Source: CAKMZU01 sp965248335
GTDB taxonomy: Bacteria; Pseudomonadota; Gammaproteobacteria; Pseudomonadales; DT-91
Reading direction: 5' to 3'
DNA length: 64,000 nucleotides
NCBI GenBank assembly: GCA_965248335.1
Contig: CBDFIY010000003.1
Location: 1,984,001-2,048,000 of the forward strand
The notes under the pieces are model-generated. The model was given only the letters and a program-made list of their open reading frames with translations, made no database searches and was not told where the DNA came from. Shown here one piece after another: positions 54,763-63,547 of this stretch. The position numbers were made by a program, and so were the translations under genes. Each line of letters starts with the position of its first letter. The stretch's first letter is position 1.

Positions 54763-55862
54763 TATACCGATCGCTATTGAAAGTACTTGATTTATAAAGA
54801 GTAAATTATCATAGTGCGCAGATGCTGAAAATCGACCTGACAAAAAACGAAAAACTTGCACTGGAATTGCGTCATAAGCAAGCAAGAGACAGTAGAGAAA
54901 GCGATCGTTTGAAGGTCGTTTTGTTGCGGCCGGAAGGCTGGTCGACAAGAATGATCGCTCAGGCATTAAGAAAAGATGAGTCAACGATAGTTCGGCACCT
55001 CAATGATTATTTAAATGATGAAAAGCTATTATCCGGCAATGGTGGTTCTCAGGGTTACCTGAATGATGAGCGAACCCAGTTGCTGATCAATCATGTATCA
55101 GAGAATATGTATGCTCAGGTGAGCCAAATTATTCACTATATTAAAACAACGTGGGGTGTGCAGTTTAGTGTTTCAGGGCTCACCAAATGGCTACACCAAA
55201 ATGGCTTTAGCTATAAAAAACCTAAAGGTGTTCCGCATAAGTTTGATGCTGAAAAACAAGCGCAATTTATTGAAAGATACGAAACGCTGAAAGCTGAGCT
55301 ATCTCAGAGCGAGGCCTTACTGTTCATGGATGCAGTCCATCCGACTCAAGCAACAAAAATCACATCGGGATGGATCAAAACGGGTGTCGATAAACCCATA
55401 GAGACCACGGGAAGCCGGACACGACTCAATATAATAGGTGCTATCGAACTCGCCCATATAGAAGAAGCTATTATTGGCCAATATGACACCGTTAATGGCG
55501 ATTCGATTATTGAATTTTTCCATAAAATACGAGCACATTATAGTGAGAAGACAGTGCATTTAGTTTTAGATGGAGCTGGCTATCATAAATCCAAGGCTGT
55601 CCTGAGCGCTGCGGACAAGTTAGGCATTAAACTTCACACCTTGCCACCATACAGCCCAAATCTAAACCCCATAGAGCGGCTGTGGAAGGTGATGAACGAA
55701 AAAGTCAGGAATAACCAGTACTTTTCCACGGCAAAGGATTTTAAAAATAAAATTAGCGAGTTTTTTGAAAAAATACTACCTGAAATTGGCGCTGATTTAG
55801 GCAGTAGAATTAATGATAATTTCCAACAGCTAAATCGCGCACATTGAAGTCAGTTGGGTATA
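54763..55862. mobile_element. IS630-family element, complete
   Basis: 1100 bases starting TATACCGATCGCTATTGAAAG and ending (reversed) TATACCCAACTGACTTCAATG, with TA at each end as expected for TA-duplicating IS630/mariner elements. The two ends resemble the two ends of MITE-A (TATACCGATC...TTGAAG and TATACCCATC). It is inserted in an IS256-type remnant. Confidence 0.85.
54822..55847 (+). CDS. IS630-family transposase
   Basis: 341 residues. N-terminal helix-turn-helix region (WSTRMIAQALRKDESTIVRHLNDYL), then winged helix WLHQNGFSYKKPKG, and the DDE core: LLFMDAVHPTQ, VHLVLDGAGYHKS, and LPPYSPNLNPIERLWKVMNEK with the catalytic Glu. Uninterrupted and apparently functional, so a plausible source of enzyme for MITE-A. 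Confidence 0.95.
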   Translation: MLKIDLTKNEKLALELRHKQARDSRESDRLKVVLLRPEGWSTRMIAQALRKDESTIVRHLNDYLNDEKLLSGNGGSQGYLNDERTQLLINHVSENMYAQVSQIIHYIKTTWGVQFSVSGLTKWLHQNGFSYKKPKGVPHKFDAEKQAQFIERYETLKAELSQSEALLFMDAVHPTQATKITSGWIKTGVDKPIETTGSRTRLNIIGAIELAHIEEAIIGQYDTVNGDSIIEFFHKIRAHYSEKTVHLVLDGAGYHKSKAVLSAADKLGIKLHTLPPYSPNLNPIERLWKVMNEKVRNNQYFSTAKDFKNKISEFFEKILPEIGADLGSRINDNFQQLNRAH

Positions 55863-56012
55863 AATGGCCTTTAAATCGGCGGCCACAGCCTTGTAATCCT
55901 TCCAAGGCACGAACTTTAATGAATTACGTACCATATGCACAATACATAACTGAATCTTGGCTTTGGGGTACGCATCATCACATCAGGGAAGCTCTTTAAT
56001 CCATACATGCAA
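55863..56012 (-). pseudogene. IS256-family transposase remnant
   Basis: On the minus strand, degenerate frames read EILIACMD, then SFPDVM, then KAKIQLCIVHMVRNSLKFVP and WKDYKAVAADLKAIYT, the well-known IS256 block around the CIVHMVRNS motif. It has at least two small deletions and stops at the IS630 insertion point. The remaining bases to 56068 show nothing further. Confidence 0.75.
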
Positions 56013-56068
56013 TAAGTATTTCTGTTAATCCTCTAGGGTGAAGCCTTAATAGTCATCGAACTCCGTGA

Positions 56069-56470
56069 CTAGTCTTCATTCATATTGCCCTGCTCTGCAA
56101 TTTTATGAACCCCTTCAAACACGCGAAAAGAAAGCATGACAATGACGAATGCAAAAAATGGGCTCGCGCTCCCGACTGCATTAAGCCCCTTGAAAAAGGA
56201 CAATGCACCCATGAGCACGCCACAGGAAACCACAAACAGAGTGACTGCAATAAAATAATTCCGCCACCTGATCAGAATTGTACTTAAAATTAATATTAAC
56301 AGTGAGTGGTAAGATGTTGATTCTGCAAGTATAAAATGGACTGAGATATCGACAAGGCATAAGGCTAGCAAGCAACTAATGGCTTTAATGAAGACATTTT
56401 TGGCATCTTCAGCCGTATCTATACGCCGAAACAAGCCAAACCTTTTTTTCTTTAAAACTTGCTTGCTCAT
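56069..56470 (-). CDS. Four-helix membrane protein, unknown
   Basis: 133 residues, AAGG before ATG 56470. A basic N-terminus (MSKQVLKKKRFGLFRR) precedes four hydrophobic segments (VFIKAISCLLALCLVDISVHF; SLLILILSTILI; FIAVTLFVVSCGVLMGALSFF; SPFFAFVIVMLSFRVFEG) and a short acidic tail. No conserved motif recognised. Same strand as the thioesterase upstream, 59 bases apart. Confidence 0.6.
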   Translation of the reverse strand: MSKQVLKKKRFGLFRRIDTAEDAKNVFIKAISCLLALCLVDISVHFILAESTSYHSLLILILSTILIRWRNYFIAVTLFVVSCGVLMGALSFFKGLNAVGSASPFFAFVIVMLSFRVFEGVHKIAEQGNMNED

Positions 56471-56529
56471 GAGCCTTGCCTTTTTGATACTTGATAAAAG
56501 TATAGAAAAAAGCTCGGTAAATGCAGGGT

Positions 56530-56955
56530 TTATTGTGGTGAAATAACGGCAGTGACTTGTGCTCGAGAAACGATATCACCCGCCTGGTTTCTTGCTTCAA
56601 CCATCACCACCTCTTCAACTTTTTGCTCCGAGTCTGCTAAAGCCAGAATGCGTGCCTGTTGGTCTACATCGATACGTCCCGTGAACGTAATCTCACCTTG
56701 TGCTCGTTTAATAAAATCAATATTTACCGACTTCACAACCACCAAAGATGACTGTGCTAAGCTACCCATTTGCATAACAATACAGCCCATTCCGGCCATC
56801 TCAACCATAGAAAAAAGAACCGAGGCGTGCATGTCACCGTTATGATTTAGGTGCAGATCTTCAGGTGCTTGCTTCAGTGAAATCAATCCTTCTTTTAGAT
56901 CTACGAGTTGTGGGTTTATCATTTTTGTCCAAAGTAGATCAACGCCAACTGTCAT
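56530..56955 (-). CDS. Hotdog-fold thioesterase (PaaI/DUF4442-like)
   Basis: 141 residues from ATG 56955, with GGGGG 7 bases upstream. The hotdog-helix motif LNHNGDMHASVLFSMVEMAGM contains the Asn/His-Gly-Asp region that forms the active site in PaaI-type thioesterases; later strands (LVVVKSVNIDFIKRAQGEITFTGRI) complete the sheet. Likely hydrolyses an acyl-CoA; substrate unknown. Confidence 0.8.
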   Translation of the reverse strand: MTVGVDLLWTKMINPQLVDLKEGLISLKQAPEDLHLNHNGDMHASVLFSMVEMAGMGCIVMQMGSLAQSSLVVVKSVNIDFIKRAQGEITFTGRIDVDQQARILALADSEQKVEEVVMVEARNQAGDIVSRAQVTAVISPQ

Positions 56956-57153
56956 AAGAACCCCCACCCTAAGGTCATGTTGAAAGCTGAAAGGTACAAC
57001 GATGTAACGCTTACGTCATCGTAAGTTAATCTAAAATGTCACTCTATTAGCAAAATAGAGAATAAAGTACTTTTTCTTATCGCTTATCGTTTACTTTATA
57101 AGTGATTTACCTTAAAAAGTGTCAAAGACTATTATCTTATCTATCATGACCTA

Positions 57154-57525
57154 ATGAAATACCCGCGCCGAATCATACACTTACTTCTCACTGCACTTAT
57201 TATGATGCAATCTGTAGCGTTCAGTGCATCTTGCCTGTCTATGCATGAGAAAAATATACACACACCAAAAAAAATTGAATCCCCTACCCCTTCCTCTCAC
57301 TGTGATGGCGCGCAATCTATGTCATCAGCCCTAGGCGATCAACCCGCAACCCACTGGGAGAGATGTTGCGATAATGCGAATTGCAACATGATGCAGTGCC
57401 AGGCTATTTTAGTCACGGAAACGCATCCTGTACCTTTCTTTCAACTCATGGTAACGCCGGCCTTTACAGCCTACCACTACTTGTCACCCGTCTCAGCGCC
57501 CATCTATCACCCCCCCATTGGCTAA
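57154..57525 (+). CDS. Secreted Cys/Met/His-rich protein preceding the Cus pump
   Basis: 123 residues with a signal peptide (MKYPRRIIHLLLTALIMMQSVAFSASC). The mature part has a cysteine cluster WERCCDNANCNMMQCQA with added methionines and histidines, consistent with metal binding. It starts about 60 bases upstream of cusB on the same strand, a position where small periplasmic metal-binding proteins are common. Copper or silver binding is inferred from context only. Confidence 0.6.
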   Translation: MKYPRRIIHLLLTALIMMQSVAFSASCLSMHEKNIHTPKKIESPTPSSHCDGAQSMSSALGDQPATHWERCCDNANCNMMQCQAILVTETHPVPFFQLMVTPAFTAYHYLSPVSAPIYHPPIG

Positions 57526-57584
57526 ACCATTCCAGCTGCTATAAAACACCCTTTTAATGCTCCAGCTACGCAATGGACAGTCGC

Positions 57585-58895
57585 ATGAAAAAAATAATGA
57601 TCAGTACTGCCGTACTGGCTTTGGTAATCTTGTCGGTTTTTGTTATCTGGCGACAGGAAAACATACCAACTCGCCAAAATGAACCCAAGCCCTTGTACTG
57701 GGTTGCCCCTATGGACCCTAATTTCAAGAAAGATAAACCGGGCAAATCGCCTATGGGAATGGATTTAATCCCCGTATACGATTCACCCGCCAATGAATCA
57801 GAAAGCAACGTACATATCTCACCCGAAGTCATCAACAACCTTGGCGTCCGTACCGCTCTAGTGCGGCGTGAATCACTGAATCAACCACTTCAAACTTTTG
57901 GGTATGTAGCCTACGATGAAAATGCATTACTTCATATTCACCCGAGGGTGGAAGGCTGGGTTGAAAATCTCTATATAAAATCAACGGGGGAGCCTGTAAC
58001 AAAAGGCGCGCCTCTGTACGACTTGTATTCTCCTCAACTGGTCAACGCACAGGGTGAATATCTTATTGCATTGCGAGGCAAAGACCCGCAGTACATTCAG
58101 GCAGCGGAAGGACGCTTGCGTGCATTGCGCTTCACTGAGCCATTTATCGCCGCGCTCAAAAAGACCCACGACATCCAGCAGAGCGTCACTTTTTATTCAC
58201 CTAAAACCGGTATTATTGAGAACCTCGACATTCGTCAGGGCTTTTTTGTCAAACCAGAAACAACCATGATGTCGATAGTCTCATTGGATAGAGTTTGGGT
58301 CGAAGCGGACGTTATTGAAAGCCAGGCACAACTGATAAAAGAAGGTCTCAACGCCACGATAACGTTTGCATCTAGCGTCAGCGAATCTAGGCAAAGTCGT
58401 ATCGATTATATTTATCCGACACTGAATCCAGCTACCCGTACCATTAAGGTAAGATTTAAGCTCGACAACCCTGATCATTTCCTAAAACCCAACATGTTTG
58501 CCCATATCAGCATTCACACGCAGCCGCACAGCAATGTTTTGGTTATTCCTAAAGAAGCTGTCATTCGTGACGGGGATCAAAGTCGCGTGGTACTCGCATT
58601 AGGAGACGGCCATTTTTCATCCAAGGCGATTAAACCGGGTTTAATTACCGATACTAAAATTCAGGTATTGTCAGGACTTAAAGAAGGACAGAAGGTTGTT
58701 ACTTCAGCACAATTCTTGATTGATTCAGAATCTAACCAAAAAGCTGATTTACAACGCCTAGAATCAACTGAAAATCCGAACAATCACAAAATGAAATCAA
58801 TGAAATCAATGAAATCAATGGGATCAATGGGATCAATGGGATCAATGAAGCCAATGGATCATAGCCTACATAACATGGAGTCTAACCATGATTAA
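57585..58895 (+). CDS. cusB: CusB-like periplasmic adaptor of a copper/silver efflux pump
   Basis: 436 residues from ATG 57585 (MKKIMISTAVLALVILSVFV, membrane anchor); an in-frame ATG at 57573 adds four residues. The heavy-metal-binding motif YWVAPMDPNFKKDKPGKSPMGMDLIP (here in two parts, WVAPMDPNF and GKSPMGMDLIPVYD) is diagnostic for CusB/CzcB-type HMBD domains. Barrel-sandwich and beta-barrel domains follow. The C-terminus carries a Met-rich tail (repeats of MKS and MGS, then MDHSLHNMESNHD). Overlaps cusA by 8 bases. No outer-membrane factor (cusC) is present in the window. Confidence 0.92.
   Translation: MKKIMISTAVLALVILSVFVIWRQENIPTRQNEPKPLYWVAPMDPNFKKDKPGKSPMGMDLIPVYDSPANESESNVHISPEVINNLGVRTALVRRESLNQPLQTFGYVAYDENALLHIHPRVEGWVENLYIKSTGEPVTKGAPLYDLYSPQLVNAQGEYLIALRGKDPQYIQAAEGRLRALRFTEPFIAALKKTHDIQQSVTFYSPKTGIIENLDIRQGFFVKPETTMMSIVSLDRVWVEADVIESQAQLIKEGLNATITFASSVSESRQSRIDYIYPTLNPATRTIKVRFKLDNPDHFLKPNMFAHISIHTQPHSNVLVIPKEAVIRDGDQSRVVLALGDGHFSSKAIKPGLITDTKIQVLSGLKEGQKVVTSAQFLIDSESNQKADLQRLESTENPNNHKMKSMKSMKSMGSMGSMGSMKPMDHSLHNMESNHD
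58791..58853. repeat. Seven tandem 9-bp units encoding Met-rich tail
   Basis: Three ATGAAATCA, three ATGGGATCA and one ATGAAGCCA unit in a row. They place a methionine every third residue at the end of CusB, so unit gain or loss changes the number of possible Cu(I)/Ag(I) ligands without a frameshift. Confidence 0.92.
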
Positions 58896-61800
58896 AGCCA
58901 TCATCCAAGGTGCCATAGACAACCGTGTTATTGTTTTGATTTTAACGCTTCTACTGATTATTACAGGCATTTGGTCTATCAGAACAATGCCCGTCGATGC
59001 CATTCCAGATCTCTCCGATGTACAGGTCATCATCAAGACGTCATATAAAGGTCAAGCACCCCAAGTGGTTGAAGACCAAGTGACTTACCCACTGACAACA
59101 GGTCTTTTAGCTGTCCCCGGCGCTAAGACGGTACGAGGTTTTTCTTTTTTTGGTGACTCTTATGTCTATGTTATTTTTGACGACAAAACAGATCTGTATT
59201 GGGCGCGTTCAAGGGTACTTGAATACCTAAGTCAGCTCACCAGCAAGCTGCCGAAAGACGCTAAACCCGAGCTAGGCCCAGATGCAACAGGGGTGGGCTG
59301 GGTTTACCTGTACGCATTGACCGATAAAACAGGCCAGCATGACCTGAGTCAATTGAAAAGCCTGCAAGATTTTTTTCTTACTTATGAATTGCAGAGCGTA
59401 CCCGGCGTGTCAGAAGTGGCGACGCTAGGAGGGATGACCAAGCAATACCAAGTGATTGTCGATCCTCAAAAGCTGCGCGCACTTTCCATTCCACTCAGCC
59501 TGATAGAAACGGCCATCCGTCAATCCAGTCACGAAATTGGCGCATCGGTCATCGAAATGGCAGAGGCCGAATATATGGTTAGAGCTACAGGCTACATTAA
59601 AAACATTAGCGACATTGAGCAAATCCCTTTGGGTGCATCAGAGCAAGGCATCCCTTTATTATTGAAAGACGTCGCCGATGTGCGTATAGGGCCAGACATG
59701 CGGCGCGGCATTGCTGAGCTTAACGGCGAAGGCGAGGTTGTCGGCGGCATTGTCGTCATGCGCTCTGGAGAAAATGCCTTAAAAACCATTAACACTATCA
59801 AAGCTAAACTCGCCGAACTCAAAAAGAGTCTTCCTAAAGGCGTTGAGATCGTCACCGTGTATGACCGCTCTGCATTGATCGATCGTGCCATCAGCAACCT
59901 CTCACATAAACTGTTGGAAGAGCTGCTCTTTGTCGCGTTAATTTGTGCGTTATTTTTATTTCATGTTCGCTCATCGCTCGTTGCCATGATTAGCTTGCCT
60001 CTCGGTTTATTAGCGGCATTTATCGTTATGCGTTTACAGGGCATTAATGCCAACATTATGTCACTCGGCGGCATGGCCATTGCTATAGGTGCCATGGTTG
60101 ATGGTGCCATTGTGATGATCGAAAACATGCATAAGCACATTGAGCGCAAAGGCATTACGAAGGCTAATCGATGGCAGTTAGTTGCCGAATCTGCTTCCGA
60201 GGTGGGGCCTGCTCTCTTTTATAGCCTGTTAATCATCACCATAAGTTTTGTACCTGTTTTGCTGCTGCAAGGTGAAGAAGGAAAAATGTTTTCACCTTTA
60301 GCCTACACCAAAACCTACGCTATGGCCGCCTCTGCAGTGTTAGCTATTACGCTGATACCTGTACTTATGGGGTACTTTATTAAAGGCAATATACGTCCTG
60401 AAGCGAAAAATCCAATCAACCGATGGTTAACAGAAAACTATCGGCCGCTTTTGCAGAAATCTTTGCGGTATCCAAAGGCAACGCTCGCTATAGCAATTGT
60501 CATTACCCTAAGCGGTATATGGCCTTACATGCATCTGGGTAGTGAGTTTATGCCGGAGCTGGATGAAGGCGATCTGATGTATATGCCAAGCACTTATCCC
60601 GCTATCTCCATTGGTAAAGCGCGGGAAATTTTGCAGCAAACGGATAAAATGATTCGTACCCTTCCCGAGGTTAAAAACGTTTTCGGGAAAATAGGTCGTG
60701 CGGATACAGCTACGGATCCAGCCCCTCTCACGATGATTGAGACCTATATCCAATTAAAAGCGCGTGATCAGTGGAGAGAAGGGTTAACACTCGATGACTT
60801 AAAGCGTGAACTCAATAAAAAAGTCACCATCCCCGGATTAACCAACACGTTCGTCATGCCCATTAAAACCCGTATAGATATGCTCTCTACAGGGATGAAA
60901 ACGCCACTGGGGATAAAAATTGCAGGCAATGATGTTGAAACCATTGAGCGCATCGGCCAGCAAATCGAGACCTTGCTGGGAGAGTTACCTGAAACCCAAT
61001 CCATCTATGCCGAACGCACAGCCGGTGGCAGGTATATCACCCTCGATATTAACCGTGCTCAAGCGGCACGCTTCAATCTGAGCGTTCAGCAAGTCGAGAA
61101 AATTCTAGCCACAGCCATTGGTGGCAGTAACCTGTCCCAAAGTGTTGAAGGGCTGGAGCGTTACCCGATCAACCTGCGCTACCCTAAGCACTATCGACAT
61201 TCACCCGAAAAATTGGCTGCACTACCCATCATCACGGCCAATGGGACACAGCTTGTGCTCGGCGATGTGGCACGTATCACCTTGGAAAATGGCCCAGCCA
61301 TGATAAAAAGTGAAAACGCCCGCATGAATGGCTGGGTATTTATTGAACCGGCATCCGGCATCAGTACTTATGTTAAAAAAGCAAAAAAACAACTCGATGA
61401 ACAGCTTAACTTACCACCGGGTTATACACTGACTTGGTCAGGGCAATACAAAAAAATGGCGCAAGCCAAGAGCCAGTTACTCTTGCTGACCCCGATTATT
61501 TTTCTCATCATCGCCCTGCTTTTGTTCCTCAATTTTCGTCGAATGGGTGCGGTGGTATTGCTCCTTGGTACTTTACCGGTAGTCCTCTCTGGAAGCCTTT
61601 GGTTTCTTTACTGGATGAATTTCAATCTTTCCATTGCTGTAGGCGTTGGCATGATAGCCACGCTTGGCATAGCGATAGAAACAGGCGTCATGATGATAGT
61701 TTATCTTGATCAAGGGTTCTCAGGCCAAGAAAGAAAACTTTCAGGGACAGTTAACACAACCTGTGATGTGATTCTGCATACAGCTGGATTACGCATAAGA

Positions 61801-61995
61801 CCCATCATGATGACCGCTACAGCCACTATTATAGGGCTCGCACCTATGTTAATGGGTAATGGCGCCGGTTCAGAAATACTGAGCAGGCTCGCCGCGCCTA
61901 TGGTTGGTGGTATGCTAGGGTCGATTCTTTTATCGCTCTTTGTGATTCCCGCCGTTTACTTTTTGTCATGCCAAAGAAATCATAAAAACAGTTAA
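58888..61995 (+). CDS. cusA: CusA-like heavy-metal efflux RND pump
   Basis: 1035 residues, normal for the HME-RND family. N-terminal IPDLSDVQVIIKTSYKGQAPQVVEDQVTYPL (in parts) and GFSFFGDSYVYVIF match CusA; the TM4 motif GAMVDGAIVMIENMHKH and TM10 region IEISTYP-equivalent EPASGISTYV are present. The three CusA metal-site methionines appear conserved in context: GDLMYMPSTYP, APLTMIETYI and RIDMLSTGMKTP. Exports Cu+ or Ag+ from periplasm/cytoplasm through an outer-membrane channel not encoded here. Confidence 0.95.
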   Translation: MIKAIIQGAIDNRVIVLILTLLLIITGIWSIRTMPVDAIPDLSDVQVIIKTSYKGQAPQVVEDQVTYPLTTGLLAVPGAKTVRGFSFFGDSYVYVIFDDKTDLYWARSRVLEYLSQLTSKLPKDAKPELGPDATGVGWVYLYALTDKTGQHDLSQLKSLQDFFLTYELQSVPGVSEVATLGGMTKQYQVIVDPQKLRALSIPLSLIETAIRQSSHEIGASVIEMAEAEYMVRATGYIKNISDIEQIPLGASEQGIPLLLKDVADVRIGPDMRRGIAELNGEGEVVGGIVVMRSGENALKTINTIKAKLAELKKSLPKGVEIVTVYDRSALIDRAISNLSHKLLEELLFVALICALFLFHVRSSLVAMISLPLGLLAAFIVMRLQGINANIMSLGGMAIAIGAMVDGAIVMIENMHKHIERKGITKANRWQLVAESASEVGPALFYSLLIITISFVPVLLLQGEEGKMFSPLAYTKTYAMAASAVLAITLIPVLMGYFIKGNIRPEAKNPINRWLTENYRPLLQKSLRYPKATLAIAIVITLSGIWPYMHLGSEFMPELDEGDLMYMPSTYPAISIGKAREILQQTDKMIRTLPEVKNVFGKIGRADTATDPAPLTMIETYIQLKARDQWREGLTLDDLKRELNKKVTIPGLTNTFVMPIKTRIDMLSTGMKTPLGIKIAGNDVETIERIGQQIETLLGELPETQSIYAERTAGGRYITLDINRAQAARFNLSVQQVEKILATAIGGSNLSQSVEGLERYPINLRYPKHYRHSPEKLAALPIITANGTQLVLGDVARITLENGPAMIKSENARMNGWVFIEPASGISTYVKKAKKQLDEQLNLPPGYTLTWSGQYKKMAQAKSQLLLLTPIIFLIIALLLFLNFRRMGAVVLLLGTLPVVLSGSLWFLYWMNFNLSIAVGVGMIATLGIAIETGVMMIVYLDQGFSGQERKLSGTVNTTCDVILHTAGLRIRPIMMTATATIIGLAPMLMGNGAGSEILSRLAAPMVGGMLGSILLSLFVIPAVYFLSCQRNHKNS

Positions 61996-62001
61996 TCGAC
62001 T

Positions 62002-62033
62002 AAAAAGGCTTTCTCAATGAGTTTGCCTTTTTT
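62002..62033 (+). terminator. Rho-independent terminator after cusA
   Basis: AAAAAGGC (62002-62009) pairs with GCCTTTTTT (62025-62033), ending in a T-run, 7 bases after the cusA stop codon. Confidence 0.8.
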
Positions 62034-62244
62034 CGATATAACAAAGTAATACAGAGGGTGGCTCGAAATGATAAAGGAAGTAAAAAACTGTTTCCGGCGA
62101 ATAGGAAGGTATCATTCGATCTATAAATAAAAAACCTGTATATAAATATATCTTCATGATTTTTTAAGAACTCTTTGCCTTTTTTCGGCTCTTAATGACA
62201 TGGAAATCATGCATTGATCGCTTTTGAATTATTTAGACTGCCAT

Positions 62245-63048
62245 ATGGATAAAAAACAGTATTTACTTGGGTGTTTTTTATTTGCCTTTTTCTTTCAACC
62301 CTATTTTTGTTATTCAAAAATAACAACTGGTAAAGCTTCTCTCATTGGCGCTAGCTCAGGTGCCAGCTTTGTAGGGACTGGCGCTGCGCTCGCCGCAATG
62401 ATATTCATCAATAACACGCAAAAAGATAGATTGAGTAGCGTAACGCCTAAAAGAAAAAAATATAGAAACCACAATCAGCAAATCAAACTGCCCACTACTG
62501 TGAGGCAGGCGTCGCTCCGCTCATCGAAATCCCAACAGGATCGTACATTGAATAAACCAATAAAACGCTGGTGCGATATTTTAAAAGAGTGGCGACGAGG
62601 AGAAGTCAGCCCTGCTTTACTGGACGGCTTGAGAAATCGTAATTGTTATTTTGAGACAACGCCACTGACGCGCGAGGGAGATACCCACTTCCGATATAAA
62701 ATTATCGATGCCAAACTGACGAGCAAACCCAATGCATCCCCTTTTGGTGATCAAGTGGAAGGGCCACAAGGGGGAATTGTGGCATTTGAAAATCTTGGGC
62801 GAGATGGGTGGCTAGTATCGCCCACCGATAATGGCGAACATTTTGCAAATATCCATGAATTTGCAAAAAATGCATCGGATGAACAAATCGCCAAGCTCTT
62901 TGTGACATTGGCTGAAACGGCTATCGACGGTGCCGATCAATATGGCAAGATCTGGGTAAGCACACATGGTGGCGGGGTCTCATGGCTGCATGGGCGTATC
63001 GATTCCGAGCCAAGATATTACCACACACAGGCATTCAAAAAGCTGTAA
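62245..63048 (+). CDS. Exported DUF6940-like protein
   Basis: 267 residues from ATG 62245; a TTG at 62224 is also in frame but would extend the signal sequence. Signal peptide MDKKQYLLGCFLFAFFFQPYF, then a glycine/alanine-rich membrane segment (GASSGASFVGTGAALAAMIFI), a basic linker and a C-terminal domain: KRWCDILKEWRRGE, RNCYFETTPLTREGD, GGIVAFENLGRDGWLVSPTD, WVSTHGGGVSWLHGRIDSEP with RYYH. That C-terminal pattern is what I recall of DUF6940 proteins (VVSFPNLG..., WLSTAG-GVAWLH-RLD-RPKYY), which are usually not exported. No activity is known. Divergent neighbours; the gene stands alone. Confidence 0.6.
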   Translation: MDKKQYLLGCFLFAFFFQPYFCYSKITTGKASLIGASSGASFVGTGAALAAMIFINNTQKDRLSSVTPKRKKYRNHNQQIKLPTTVRQASLRSSKSQQDRTLNKPIKRWCDILKEWRRGEVSPALLDGLRNRNCYFETTPLTREGDTHFRYKIIDAKLTSKPNASPFGDQVEGPQGGIVAFENLGRDGWLVSPTDNGEHFANIHEFAKNASDEQIAKLFVTLAETAIDGADQYGKIWVSTHGGGVSWLHGRIDSEPRYYHTQAFKKL

Positions 63049-63076
63049 TCCTAACCCTGCTGTTTAATACTAAACA

Positions 63077-63547
63077 TTACCCTTTACGGTCTAACAGCGC
63101 TTTTAACGCTTTTAACGCTTTTTCTTCTTCTTGCGTCAGCGTATCGGGTGAGGCTGTTCGCGTTGATCGTTGCAGCCGTACCACCACCACGCCGCCTACG
63201 AATAGTAAGAAAAACGGCAACCCCCACAGCACAATAGTGTTCACATCTAATGGCGGCTCATAACGCACAAAATTCCCATAACGCTTAACCATAAATTGCG
63301 TAATTTCATCCTTGTTATTGCCCGCCTCTATCATGGTAAAAACCTGCTTTCTCAAATCCTTGGCGATGGGCGAATTAGATCCAGAGAGGTTTTGGTTTTG
63401 GCATTTAGGGCAGCGTAATTCTTCAATGAGCGTGTCATATTGCTGCTGCCCCTGCGGGCTCTTGAAAATGTAAGTCTCAATAACAGCAAAGCTACTGGCA
63501 GCATTCAGTACGAAAAATAAAAGTAAAAGTCGATACATCGCGCTCAT
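63077..63547 (-). CDS. ccmH: Cytochrome c-type biogenesis protein CcmH
   Basis: 156 residues. Start ATG 63547 overlaps the dsbE stop (ATGA); ATG 63538 (MYRLLLLFFVLNAASSFA) is an alternative that starts the signal peptide directly. The redox motif LRCPKCQNQNLSGSNSPIAKDLR (L-R-C-x-x-C-Q-N) is diagnostic; one membrane helix follows (VLWGLPFFLLFVGGVVVV). CcmH reduces the apocytochrome haem-binding cysteines. The short form indicates that the TPR part (CcmI) is separate; it is not seen downstream within the window. Confidence 0.95.
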   Translation of the reverse strand: MSAMYRLLLLFFVLNAASSFAVIETYIFKSPQGQQQYDTLIEELRCPKCQNQNLSGSNSPIAKDLRKQVFTMIEAGNNKDEITQFMVKRYGNFVRYEPPLDVNTIVLWGLPFFLLFVGGVVVVRLQRSTRTASPDTLTQEEEKALKALKALLDRKG

